Origin: Paludibaculum sp.
GTDB taxonomy: Bacteria; Acidobacteriota; Terriglobia; Bryobacterales; Bryobacteraceae
Direction of reading: 5' to 3'
Length of the DNA: 64,000 nt
Assembly (NCBI GenBank): GCA_029973955.1
Contig: JARKQJ010000124.1
Coordinates: 1-64,000 of the forward strand
The translations under genes were made by a program, and so were the position numbers. Positions 31,230-40,754 of this stretch are shown piece by piece (the stretch's first letter is position 1; each line of letters begins with the position of its first letter). The notes below the pieces were generated by a model. That model saw only the letters and a list, made by a program, of their open reading frames with translations, was not told the DNA's origin and ran no database searches.

Positions 31230-33473
31230 CTATTCTCGCTTCGAGTCCACCACGCCGAACAAAGCGCCGTAGGCTTGGGCCGTCCTTTGAAAGGCAAACT
31301 CGTCGCTGACGGTTCTGAGCGCTTCCGCCGAGATTCTCGCCGCCAATTCCGGGGCGCCGGCCAACTGCCGGACAACCGAGACGAACTCTCCCAGATCTCC
31401 GGCCGCGCACAGGAATCCGTTCTCGCCCGGCCGGATCATCTCCGGAATCCCACCCGCGCGGCTGGCGACTACCGGGACCCCCGCCGCCATGGACTCCAGG
31501 ATGACATTGGGCATCCCGTCCATCACGGAAGGGACCACCAGCGTTTGCACCTGCCGCAGGTAGGGCCGCAGGTCCGCCACCATGCCACACATCAGCACCC
31601 GGTCCGCCAGGCGATGTCTGCGCACGGCTTCCTCCACGGCCAATCGGTCCGGGCCGTCACCCACCATCAGGAAAGCCAGTCGCTCGTCGGCGGCGAGGGT
31701 GGCTGCCAGTTGCACGAAGAACACCGGCGCCTTCTCCGCGGAAAGCCGGCCGGCAAAGCCCACGACGAATCGTCCGCGGGTGAAACTCAAGACGCGCTCC
31801 GGCAGATCTGCCTCCGCACTCCCGGCCGGCAGCAATCCGTGCCGGATCACTCTGACCCGGGCGGCTTGTTCCCCATGTTCTTCCGTCAGAATCCGCCGCA
31901 GGAACTCCGACGGAACCAGGGTCAGGTCGATCCCGCTGGCGAACCGCCGGTTGGAGGGCAAGTGGCCCACCTCGTTGAAGAGTTGGTCCACCACGCGTAA
32001 CTGCTGGTTCGCCCGCCGCAGCGTCTGCAGTTGTCCATAGGCATACTGGCTGCCGCAAAGCAGTAGATGGCCGATGTGGTGACGGTGGACCAGCGAGACG
32101 AGGAACTCAAGCCACAGTTCACCGGCCGGGAACAGTTCCGGCAAAGCGAACACCGGGATTCCAGCTTGCAGGAACGCGTCAGAGTCATCCTCCATCCGCG
32201 GCAGTAGATGTGCCGTGGTGACGGCCAGCACCTGCGTGCCGCCGGCCGCAATAGGCGCGAACAAGCTCAGCAACAGGCGTTCCGCCCCTCCCCTCGTAAT
32301 CCAAGGCAGGCAGAGCAGGATACCCGGTCTCGTGGGAGCCGGTTCGCGCCGGATCTGTCCGGCCCCCGGCAATGAGATGCGGATGCGCCGTCTTGGGGTC
32401 ACCGCCTGCTCAAGGGCTTTGCGATTCGCGGCGGCGATTCCGCTTGCATATGCCGCGGGACTCGAGCGAGCGGTCAGACTGCTCGAATGGACCCTGTATT
32501 CGTACAGCGGAGCAGGAATCGCCGCCACCGCGGCTCCCGCGGCCACAGCCCTCAACCAGAAGTCCCAATCCTCCGGCAGATGAGCGCTGCCACTGCCCAG
32601 GTCGCGAAAGCCGCCCACTTGCTCCCACATCTCTCTCCGGAAGAGCGACGCCGAGGCCAGCGTATTCGTTCGCGCCAGTTCCTCCAAGGTGGGCACGCGG
32701 CAGTGCCAGGCGCCTTGCGCCGCCCCAAACCGGCGCAACGACGGCGACACCACATCATAGCCGCCTAACTCCGCGCTCAATACCGCCACTTCCAGATAAC
32801 ACGGCAACAGCCGGTCGTCCGCGTCCAGGCAGCAGATGTACTTGCCGCGGGCTCGCGAGATGCCGAAGTTCCTGTTGTCCCCTACTCCGCACGCCTTTTC
32901 GCGGTACAGAAACTGCGCGCGAAAACGGTCGGATCGCTCAATCGCACGCACTTGCTCCACGCTCGCCTGGCTGCTGGAGCCACCCTCCACGACAATCACT
33001 TCCACATCGGAGAACGTCTGCGCTGCCACTGAGGCCAGCGCTTCTTCGAGAAAGTGGCCGTAGTTGAAACAAGGAATCACCACGGAGACCAATGGCAAAT
33101 CCGCCGGCCACTGCTTCGCCGCGCCCTTCGCGTCGATTGGACCCGCCTCCAGCGACTCCGCGGCCGCTACCGGCCGGCCCTCTTCTCGCCCCAGCGCCGC
33201 GTAGTGCAGCAGCGGGCAGATCGACTTCTCGAGTACATCCGGACTATGCCTGAGGTAGAACGACGTGCTGAACGCCGCGGCCGGGTCCCGATACTCGCGG
33301 TAGCCGGTCCAGGCGTAGTGAAGGAATGCGGGCCAGAGACTACGCCCCACATCCCGATTGCGGTCCTCGTAGTAACTCCGGTCGAAATTTTCCCGCAGCA
33401 CCAACCGGCCCAGCCGGGTTGCCAGCGAACGGGCCAGCAGGTACGCGTTGATCGAGTGCGCACGAAAGGCCAT
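31230..33473 (-). CDS. Glycosyltransferase: repeat region + GT2 + GT4 domains
   Basis: N-terminal FDRSYYEDRNRDV..PAFLHYAWTGYREYRDP repeats; GT2 VSVVIPCFNYGHFLEEALASV, CLDADDRL; GT4 GFAGRLSAEKAPVFF, VPSVMDGMPNVILESMAAGVPVVAS. Confidence 0.88.
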   Translation of the reverse strand: MAFRAHSINAYLLARSLATRLGRLVLRENFDRSYYEDRNRDVGRSLWPAFLHYAWTGYREYRDPAAAFSTSFYLRHSPDVLEKSICPLLHYAALGREEGRPVAAAESLEAGPIDAKGAAKQWPADLPLVSVVIPCFNYGHFLEEALASVAAQTFSDVEVIVVEGGSSSQASVEQVRAIERSDRFRAQFLYREKACGVGDNRNFGISRARGKYICCLDADDRLLPCYLEVAVLSAELGGYDVVSPSLRRFGAAQGAWHCRVPTLEELARTNTLASASLFRREMWEQVGGFRDLGSGSAHLPEDWDFWLRAVAAGAAVAAIPAPLYEYRVHSSSLTARSSPAAYASGIAAANRKALEQAVTPRRRIRISLPGAGQIRREPAPTRPGILLCLPWITRGGAERLLLSLFAPIAAGGTQVLAVTTAHLLPRMEDDSDAFLQAGIPVFALPELFPAGELWLEFLVSLVHRHHIGHLLLCGSQYAYGQLQTLRRANQQLRVVDQLFNEVGHLPSNRRFASGIDLTLVPSEFLRRILTEEHGEQAARVRVIRHGLLPAGSAEADLPERVLSFTRGRFVVGFAGRLSAEKAPVFFVQLAATLAADERLAFLMVGDGPDRLAVEEAVRRHRLADRVLMCGMVADLRPYLRQVQTLVVPSVMDGMPNVILESMAAGVPVVASRAGGIPEMIRPGENGFLCAAGDLGEFVSVVRQLAGAPELAARISAEALRTVSDEFAFQRTAQAYGALFGVVDSKRE

Positions 33474-34549
33474 CACGGCTCGCCGCCGGCCCCCCCTTCG
33501 GATGGCGGCGGCCCGGCTGCTGGATCGACCTTCAACTGCTCCCGCTCCAGCGCGATAATTCGCGCTGCCCGGTCCTCCGCCTGCTGCCTCCAGTACGCCG
33601 CCTGATCCTGGTGGAAATCGACGGCCTTCTGCAACTCCTGAATCCATGCCTGGCTCTCACGGAAATACTCCGCCGCGCTGTCCGTTGCCGGGCCCGCTTC
33701 CCGCCGGCGCGCTTCGGTGCTCGTGTCTGCTTCGATCAATTGCTCCTGCAACAGCAGATTCGCCCCGTGCAGATGGTCTGTCAGCCGGATCAACTCGTTG
33801 GCCGCCTCGGCGAATCGCCGGGGAAAGGCATGCGCAAGGCGGTCCAGCGCCATCCGCCGCGTCTCCTCCATGTGCCGGTGCTGGAAGCTCATGTTCTCCC
33901 CGTGGATGCGATAGTACGCCAGGCGGCGGTCCACATAGCGCGCACTCCAGCCCGATGCGGCGATGCGGAGCCATAAGTCGTAGTCGGCATGGCCGCCCAA
34001 CTCCGCCGCGAATCCGCCCAGCTTCTTCACCACCTCGGATCGAGCCAGCACTGTGTTCGGAGTGAAGTAGCCCCCGCAGAGCAGGGAAGGCAGGATGTCT
34101 CCTGAAGTGACGGTACGGCTCTTTCCCACGGAAAACCACTGCTCCTGGGCAGTGTCCGGCCCCTGATCCTCGAACAGTTGCACGATATCGCAATATGCGA
34201 AGCCCAGGCCCGGGTCGCTCCGCAGCACCGCCAGGAGTTCCGCGGCGAACTCCGGCGCCAGCCAATCGTCTGAGTCCAGAAACGCCAGGTACTCCCCGCT
34301 GCTGGCTTCGATCCCGCGGTTTCGCGCCAGCGCAAGGCCCCGGTTCTCCTGCTGGATCAAGGTCAACCGCCGGTCCTGTTCGAACTCCCGCACCGCCGCC
34401 GCGGGATCATCCGGCGATCCATCATCCACCACGATGGCCTCGATATCGCGCTCGGTCTGCGCCAGCACGCTGGCCACGGCCCGATGCAGGAAATGGGCCT
34501 GCCGGTAACACGGAATGATGAAGCTCACTAGTGGCACAGTTCCTCCCAC
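33473..34549 (-). CDS. GT2 family glycosyltransferase with C-terminal helical extension
   Basis: VSFIIPCYRQAHFLHRAVASVLAQT, VVDDGSPDD, AFLDSDDWLAPEFAAELL; C-terminal coiled-coil-like segment. Confidence 0.9.
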   Translation of the reverse strand: MGGTVPLVSFIIPCYRQAHFLHRAVASVLAQTERDIEAIVVDDGSPDDPAAAVREFEQDRRLTLIQQENRGLALARNRGIEASSGEYLAFLDSDDWLAPEFAAELLAVLRSDPGLGFAYCDIVQLFEDQGPDTAQEQWFSVGKSRTVTSGDILPSLLCGGYFTPNTVLARSEVVKKLGGFAAELGGHADYDLWLRIAASGWSARYVDRRLAYYRIHGENMSFQHRHMEETRRMALDRLAHAFPRRFAEAANELIRLTDHLHGANLLLQEQLIEADTSTEARRREAGPATDSAAEYFRESQAWIQELQKAVDFHQDQAAYWRQQAEDRAARIIALEREQLKVDPAAGPPPSEGGAGGEP

Positions 34550-36810
34550 GCCTCAACGGCGGCACAGCGCAGTGCGCCATAAGCGCTCCGTGGATCCGCG
34601 TCTGGTTCGGGTCTGCCTGGAATGCCGAAAGCCTCCAGCGCAGCGAAGGCTCTTTTCAGTCCATCGGGTCTCGGTTCGAGCCGCTCGTCGAGCAACTCCG
34701 GCAGCAGCGCCGCCGACCAACGGCAGCGCAGCTCGGCTTGCCGCTCGCCCCATGGCTCCGCGGCCGCCCGCGCGGCGGCGGCCTCGCCCACGTCATCCGG
34801 TGCGCAGCCCAAAACCTCCGCCAGTTCGAGGCGGGCCATCTCCAGCAGCGCCGGCAGTTCCGGCCGCGGATCGCTCCATCCTGCCGGATGCGTTGCCAGC
34901 TTCCACGCGTAACATCCGCCCAGGAGTTCGATTTTCTGCTGAGACAGCCCCGCGGCCGAGCCCAATTCCCGGAAGCGCCGGTCCCGAATCCGGTAGCTCG
35001 TGTCATAGGCGCCCCAATCGAGCAACCAGCGGTCCGCCAGCGCCATGCCCAGCTTGCTGTGCTGGATCCACAGAAACTCCCGATCTGCGGCACCTAACTC
35101 CGCGGGCGGCAGGCACTCCGGGCGCAGCCCGATGAAAAGGCCCATCAGCCGGTTCAGAATGCAGATCAGGCCCTCTTCCGGCCGGATCTCACCCACTGGG
35201 AACCGCCTCACCGTGTTCAGCAAATCAGGGTTGCCGTGGATTACCCTGCTGCCGTTCAAAAAGTCGTAAAAGAACAGAGTTCGGGGCGGGTCATCGAGCA
35301 GGGTGGAGTCCCGCCAGCTCATGTCCACATATGGGAGATCCAACTCCTCCGCCAGGGCCCGGGCCGCCGGTTTCCATTCAATATCGGGCTCCGGCCCCGG
35401 CCCCACCACGATGACGTCGTAGTCGTTCATGGGCCGGTAGCGGCCGCCTTCGCAGGCCATCGTGCCTTCGCCTCGCCCGAATCCTCCGGTCAGCACCACA
35501 GTATCCCGCGCACGCAGGCCGGCGCGGATTCTGGATAGGATCGTCGCCACGTGGTTTTCCACCACGGCCTGCTTGGCGCAAGCCTCCGCCCCCGCATCGG
35601 CCGGTGGCGCGGCCGGCAGCAACTCGTGCAGCGGGTCTTCCCCGAACAGCAGCGCTCGCAGTACCTGGTGAAACTGCGCCGGGAGTACCGTGCCGACGTT
35701 CCGGGGCGGACCGCTTTCCATCCCCGTCAGCAGGAACAATCCGTGATTATCCTCGCACTCCGGAGCGTAGCCGTGCATGCCTTTCGGCGGCTGACCGGAG
35801 GAATGGAAGAAATTCGGGACAAAGAGCACGCCCGGGCGGGCCAGAAAGTAATCTTCGCCGTTCGAGCGGTCGATGCCGCCCATCCCATAGCGCTCCAATT
35901 CGCCTTCGCCCAGCCAGCTTCCGCACGGACAGTTTCGCAGCGCTTCATGGATCCGCTGGCGGGCCTGCGGGTGCCTGTACCAGAAGCGGGCGCAGGTGGA
36001 ATCCAGGAAGTAGACGAAGTCGAGCGGCGCCTCTAGTTCCGTAGTGCTCAGCGGGCTCTCCAGCTCGCAATGGCGGACCACATTCACCATGCCGTGGTCG
36101 CCGAAGATCAGCGTTTGCGGTGTGATTCCCTGCCTGCGCAGCCCTTCCAGCAGCCGCTGCGCCAGTTCATCCTGGCTCCGCACGCAATCCGCCACCTCGC
36201 TGGAGCCGGGTCCGTGCGCATGACCCGCCGCGTCTAACTCCGAGAATTGAACGAATGCGAAATCGGTCGCCTGCGTGATCCGGCCCAACGCCAGCTTGAC
36301 CACGTCTTCGTCCGTGGATGCGCCCAGTCCGCCGAGAAGCGGCCAGGCGAGGTACTCCCACCGGCGGCCCTGCCGCGATAGCTGCTCGAAAACCGATTCG
36401 CGGCCCGCCGCCGGTGCCCACGGCGCCGTCTGCTCGGAAACGTCAAAACAGGAGAGCAAGTGCAGCGGGATCTCATAAGAATTCAGATACGAAGCTGCGA
36501 AGCTGCCTGCCCTGCCGGCCGCCTTCCGGTTTAGTTTGTCCCGCAATCCGGCACCCGCCTCCTCCGAGAGCCGCGCCGCTGCTGGCAGGCATCGGGCGCT
36601 GCCGAACGGCGACGACAGCGGATCGCACCGGAACATGTGCGTATACCCGGATTCCGCTGGTGTGGCGCCGCGGAAATACGAGTCGCGCGGCGTGAAACCG
36701 AAGGTCTCGCGGTAAGCCCCCGTCCAGGCGCGCCGCGCCAGCCCCGTGAGGAAGGGGGCGTAGGCCAGATAATCGGGCCGGAACGCATCCAGCATCAGCA
36801 ACAGAACCAC
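34528..36810 (-). CDS. Fusion: alkaline-phosphatase-superfamily phosphodiesterase + nucleotidyltransferase-like domain
   Basis: N-terminal MVLLLMLDAFRPDYLAYAPFLTGLARRA, TLIFGDHGMVNV; C-terminal VVLTGGFGRGEGTMACEGGRYRPMNDYDVIVVGPG (pol-beta-type NTase motif). Confidence 0.7.
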   Translation of the reverse strand: MVLLLMLDAFRPDYLAYAPFLTGLARRAWTGAYRETFGFTPRDSYFRGATPAESGYTHMFRCDPLSSPFGSARCLPAAARLSEEAGAGLRDKLNRKAAGRAGSFAASYLNSYEIPLHLLSCFDVSEQTAPWAPAAGRESVFEQLSRQGRRWEYLAWPLLGGLGASTDEDVVKLALGRITQATDFAFVQFSELDAAGHAHGPGSSEVADCVRSQDELAQRLLEGLRRQGITPQTLIFGDHGMVNVVRHCELESPLSTTELEAPLDFVYFLDSTCARFWYRHPQARQRIHEALRNCPCGSWLGEGELERYGMGGIDRSNGEDYFLARPGVLFVPNFFHSSGQPPKGMHGYAPECEDNHGLFLLTGMESGPPRNVGTVLPAQFHQVLRALLFGEDPLHELLPAAPPADAGAEACAKQAVVENHVATILSRIRAGLRARDTVVLTGGFGRGEGTMACEGGRYRPMNDYDVIVVGPGPEPDIEWKPAARALAEELDLPYVDMSWRDSTLLDDPPRTLFFYDFLNGSRVIHGNPDLLNTVRRFPVGEIRPEEGLICILNRLMGLFIGLRPECLPPAELGAADREFLWIQHSKLGMALADRWLLDWGAYDTSYRIRDRRFRELGSAAGLSQQKIELLGGCYAWKLATHPAGWSDPRPELPALLEMARLELAEVLGCAPDDVGEAAAARAAAEPWGERQAELRCRWSAALLPELLDERLEPRPDGLKRAFAALEAFGIPGRPEPDADPRSAYGALRCAAVEAWEELCH

Positions 36811-36939
36811 GTATGCTCTTCCTCGCCAGCGAACTCCTCCATTCTATCGTTCGATTTGGGCGTCACCCTCTGCGATACTGGTCTGTGGTTCGCTGAAGCT
36901 CTATTCGCGCAATGAGTTTCGCGGCCGAGCTGGAGTCAG

Positions 36940-39549
36940 ATGCTCAACCCCGCGCAACCCGACTATTCCAACACGCCCGCCTCCCCTTCGCGCATCGACT
37001 ATTCCTATGCACCAGGCGCGCTTCCGGATCTCCCGGCCGTCACCCTCATCACCCCGTTCTTCGATGAAGGCGAGGTCTTTCGGGAGACCGTCCTTAGCGT
37101 CCGGCGGCAGTCCTTGCAGAACTTCGAATGGATCATCGTGGACGACTGCTCCACGTGCCCGGAAAGCCTAGCCCTCCTCGCGGAAGCGGCAGCGCACGAT
37201 CCTCGCGTGCGAGTCGTCAGGGCGGAAACCAACAGCGGTCCGGCCTGCGCTCGAAACCTGGCTGCCGGCCTGGCCCGGGCGCCTTTCCTCGCATTCGTCG
37301 ATAGCGATGATCTCCTGGAGCCCACCGCCCTCGAAAAGTGGCGCTGGTTTCTCGAAGCTCACCCGCAGTACGGCCTCGTGAAGGGATTCCAGGTGGGTTT
37401 CGGCGCCCAGAGCTACCTCTGGACGGAGGGGTTCCACAGCGGCAGTGTCGTGCTGGAGCGAAATCCCATCCAAACCGCCAGCATGGTCCGGCGTGAAGTC
37501 TGGGACCTCGCCGGCGGCATGGATGGCGAGATCCGGGGCGGGATGGAGGATTGGGACTTCTGGTTGCGCTGCGCCAGTAAAGGCTGGTGGGGCGGCACCC
37601 TCCCCGAATACCTCGACTGGTACCGCCGCCGCACCCGCCACAATGACCGCTGGGGGGATTGGGACGACTCCTCCCGGCAATCCGCCTTCCTCGCCCGCCT
37701 GCGGGAGAAGTACCCGGAAGTCTTCGACAACGGGATCCAGATGCCCCCGCGGAGCTACGTCATGCCGAATCCCGTCGTGCCTCATGACGTTCCTGTGTCC
37801 AATCCCCTGGCGCCGGGGGAGCCGGGCAAGCGCCTTCTGATCCTGGTGCCCCACCTGGAGTTGGGCGGCTCCGATAAGTTCACACTCGACCTCATCGGCC
37901 AGCTCACCCGCCGCCATGGTTTCCAGATCACCGTCGCCGCCACCGCGCAGGGGCAGCACGGTTGGCGCTGCCAGTATGAAGCGCTGACTCCGGATGTCTT
38001 TACCCTCGAGACCTTCCTAAAGCTCTCTGACTTCCCGCGGTTCATCGCCTACCTCGTGGAAAGCCGCTCCATCGACACGGTTCTTGTGACGCACAGCCAG
38101 TTCGGCTACCAGTTGCTGCCCTACCTGCGCACCCGGTTTCCCCACTTGCGCTGCCTGGACTACATCCACATTGAGGAGGAGCACTGGAAGAATGGCGGCT
38201 ATCCCCGCTATTCCATCAACTACCGCCACTTCCTTGATGCCACGGTAGCCAGTTCCGAACACCTGCGCGATTGGGTGGTGCAGCGCGGAGCCGATCCCGC
38301 CAAAGTCCAGGTCTGTTACACCAACATCGATACGCGGCTCTGGGATGCCAGCCGGTACGACAAGGCCGGCCTGCGTGCCAGCCACGGAGTGGCACCCGGC
38401 GTTCCCGTCATCTCCTTCGCCGGGCGCCTCTGCGCACAGAAGCAGCCCAACGTCCTGCTGACGACGCTGCTCGGCCTGCGGGAGCGCGGCTATCAATTCA
38501 CCGCCCTCATTGCGGGCGATGGCGAAGACGGTCCGTCGCTGACTGCACGGATTCAGGAAGCCCGGCTCACGCAGGTTCGGCTCCTGGGCAGCCGTTCCAA
38601 TGATGAGATCCGGGCCATCCTCGCCATGAGCGACATCTTCTTCCTCCCTTCGAAAATGGAGGGTATCGCGCTTTCCATGTTTGAGGCGATGGCGATGGGC
38701 GCCGTGCCCGTCGGCGCCGACGTTGGCGGCCAGCGCGAACTCGTGACGCCGCAAACCGGAATCCTCATCCGCCGCGAAGGAGACGAAGCGGCCGCATATG
38801 TCGACGCTATCAGCGGTCTCCTGGCTAGCTCGTCCCGCCGGGCCGCCATGTCCAGGGAAGCGCGCTTGCGCGTGGCATCGCAGTTTGATATCGACGCAAT
38901 GGGAGATCGTATGGCCGCCATCTTCGCTGCTCTGCCCGCTGGACCGGCCGACGTCGCTTCCATGCTGCTCCGCTCTTCCAGCCTTCTGGCGACAGAATGC
39001 GTGGAACAACGGCGTCTGGAAATCCTGGCTGACGAGTTGTGGTCGCAACGCTCGCAGTCGTCCGCCGGTTTTTCCGCTGCCCCCTCTGCTCATGCTCCGC
39101 GCGCCGTGCCGTGGAGCGAACTGGCTCCGCTGCTGGGCGCGGCCATTCACGGCAGCCTCGTCTCCTGGTGGAAGCTCGCCCGCCTTCGCGGCAACGGACC
39201 CGCCGCCGCACTGCGGTGCTTCTTGCTCACGTCTTTCGCCCACGGAGTCGCCCGCCGCAACCTCAACCTGTTGAACGATGCGCTGGCTCACCCCGCCGCC
39301 GCCGACATCCTCGCCACTTCCTTCGATCAGATCTATTACCTGCGGCAGAACGCCGACGTGGCCCGCGCCGGGATTGAGCCGCTGCTGCACTACTCCCTTT
39401 TCGGGCACGCGGAGCATCGCCGCCCCGCCGAGGCCTTTGACCTGGCCCGCTGCTTCCGGCGTTGGCCCGAACTGCGCCGCAACGGCGTCAATCCAATGCT
39501 CTGGAAAGCCCTGAACGACGGAGCCTCTCCAGACCCCGCGCCGCGTTGA
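36940..39549 (+). CDS. Glycosyltransferase: GT2 + GT4 + C-terminal repeat region
   Basis: VTLITPFFDEGEVFRETVLSVRRQSL, FVDSDDLLEP; GT4 ISFAGRLCAQKQPNVLL, FLPSKMEGIALSMFEAMAMGAVPVGADVGGQRELV; C-terminal FDQIYYLRQNADVARAGIEPLLHYSLFGHAEHRRP. Confidence 0.9.
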   Translation: MLNPAQPDYSNTPASPSRIDYSYAPGALPDLPAVTLITPFFDEGEVFRETVLSVRRQSLQNFEWIIVDDCSTCPESLALLAEAAAHDPRVRVVRAETNSGPACARNLAAGLARAPFLAFVDSDDLLEPTALEKWRWFLEAHPQYGLVKGFQVGFGAQSYLWTEGFHSGSVVLERNPIQTASMVRREVWDLAGGMDGEIRGGMEDWDFWLRCASKGWWGGTLPEYLDWYRRRTRHNDRWGDWDDSSRQSAFLARLREKYPEVFDNGIQMPPRSYVMPNPVVPHDVPVSNPLAPGEPGKRLLILVPHLELGGSDKFTLDLIGQLTRRHGFQITVAATAQGQHGWRCQYEALTPDVFTLETFLKLSDFPRFIAYLVESRSIDTVLVTHSQFGYQLLPYLRTRFPHLRCLDYIHIEEEHWKNGGYPRYSINYRHFLDATVASSEHLRDWVVQRGADPAKVQVCYTNIDTRLWDASRYDKAGLRASHGVAPGVPVISFAGRLCAQKQPNVLLTTLLGLRERGYQFTALIAGDGEDGPSLTARIQEARLTQVRLLGSRSNDEIRAILAMSDIFFLPSKMEGIALSMFEAMAMGAVPVGADVGGQRELVTPQTGILIRREGDEAAAYVDAISGLLASSSRRAAMSREARLRVASQFDIDAMGDRMAAIFAALPAGPADVASMLLRSSSLLATECVEQRRLEILADELWSQRSQSSAGFSAAPSAHAPRAVPWSELAPLLGAAIHGSLVSWWKLARLRGNGPAAALRCFLLTSFAHGVARRNLNLLNDALAHPAAADILATSFDQIYYLRQNADVARAGIEPLLHYSLFGHAEHRRPAEAFDLARCFRRWPELRRNGVNPMLWKALNDGASPDPAPR

Positions 39550-39586
39550 TCCGCGGCCTTGCTCCCGATATCCTAAAGATAGGCGG

Positions 39587-40315
39587 ATGGTGGCTGGAAT
39601 GCTCCGCCTCGGCAGGAGGAATTACGTGGATATTCGCGACGAGTTTCTCGGCAGAATCGTCCATGGCCGCAGTTTTGCTGAAGTCGGCGGGCTGTGGGGT
39701 GTTGTGAACGAGAAGGCTTCCGTCGCTCTGCAGGCCGGCGCTTCTTCCGCTGCCATGATCGATGTCACCTTGCCCGGTACCGAACTTTGGGTGGCCTTCC
39801 GCGAGCGCATGCGGACGCTCGGGCTTCCTCCCGTAGCCGAACTTCCCATCGACGTCTGCCAATTGGCCCAGTCGCCCGATTGCCCGGTCTTCGATGTGCT
39901 TCATTGCAGCGGCGTTGTCTACCACCATCCTTCCCCGTTAGTTCTCATGCTTGCCATGCGCAAGTTGACTCGAGAGTTCCTCGTACTCACCTCCGCCGTG
40001 CAACCGGAGGAGATCCAGAACCGCCACGGCCACTTTTCCATGCCGCCCAGCGGTGCCCTCTTCGTCCCCGCCCTAAACGCCACGGAACGGCTCGTCCTCT
40101 CCACTTATTGGCGCGAAAGCGCCGGGGTCGAGTCTTGTCTCGGGATCTCGGAGCCCGTTGCCTGGGATGCCCGCGACTTCGGGCCGTGGTGGTGGCTTCC
40201 GACCACCCGCGCTCTGGCCGCCATGTGCGAGAGTTGCGACTTCACCGTGGTGGCACAGGCCCCATCCTGGAACGGCAACGCGAGCACCCTCCTACTCCGC
40301 GCCGGCCGTTGCTGA
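39587..40315 (+). CDS. Class I SAM-dependent methyltransferase-like protein
   Basis: IVHGRSFAEVGGLWGVVNEKASVALQAGASSAAMIDVT, FDVLHCSGVVYHHPSPLVLMLAMRKLTREFLVLTS; start could be 39599. Confidence 0.6.
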   Translation: MVAGMLRLGRRNYVDIRDEFLGRIVHGRSFAEVGGLWGVVNEKASVALQAGASSAAMIDVTLPGTELWVAFRERMRTLGLPPVAELPIDVCQLAQSPDCPVFDVLHCSGVVYHHPSPLVLMLAMRKLTREFLVLTSAVQPEEIQNRHGHFSMPPSGALFVPALNATERLVLSTYWRESAGVESCLGISEPVAWDARDFGPWWWLPTTRALAAMCESCDFTVVAQAPSWNGNASTLLLRAGRC

Positions 40316-40609
40316 CTCCCCGCTTGAGTCTCACGCTACCCCGTATTTCGGCTCCGTCAGGCTGATTCCCGACCCAGGCTGTGGCGCTAAGTGATTGATT
40401 CTATGAGTAGCAGGCTCTGTCCGCGCTCCTTGGGGCTCGAATCTGCCGCCGCTCGCCCCGTCCCGCCTCGCGGTGGCTCTCCCTCCATCCGAATGGACGA
40501 ATCCGCTTCCAACGCCCCCTTCTCGTACGGAGCGCAGCATCGATGAAGTTCAGATGTTGCACATTTATCACACTTTTGCAGAGATTGGTGTAAACTAGGC
40601 GAAAGCTAT

Positions 40610-40629
40610 ATGGGCCTCGTCTAGCCCAT
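40610..40629 (+). promoter_or_regulatory. Hairpin in presumed 5' leader of PEP-CTERM gene
   Basis: ATGGGC-ctcgtcta-GCCCAT perfect 6-bp stem, preceded by GC-GAAA-GC mini hairpin at about 40596-40608. Confidence 0.35.
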
Positions 40630-40754
40630 GCTGGGTATCTGTCTAAATGTCTTGGACGAACTGTAGGAGGAGATCTTGGGGGTCAATATCTCAGTTTTGC
40701 AATCGCCGTCCAAGGGTGACTGAACTGCAAGTTTTGTTGAGGAGGATCCGACTG

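Noticed and set aside
38017-39417. 466-aa minus-strand ORF opposite the GT2-GT4 gene
   Set aside because: Shadow ORF, no family features
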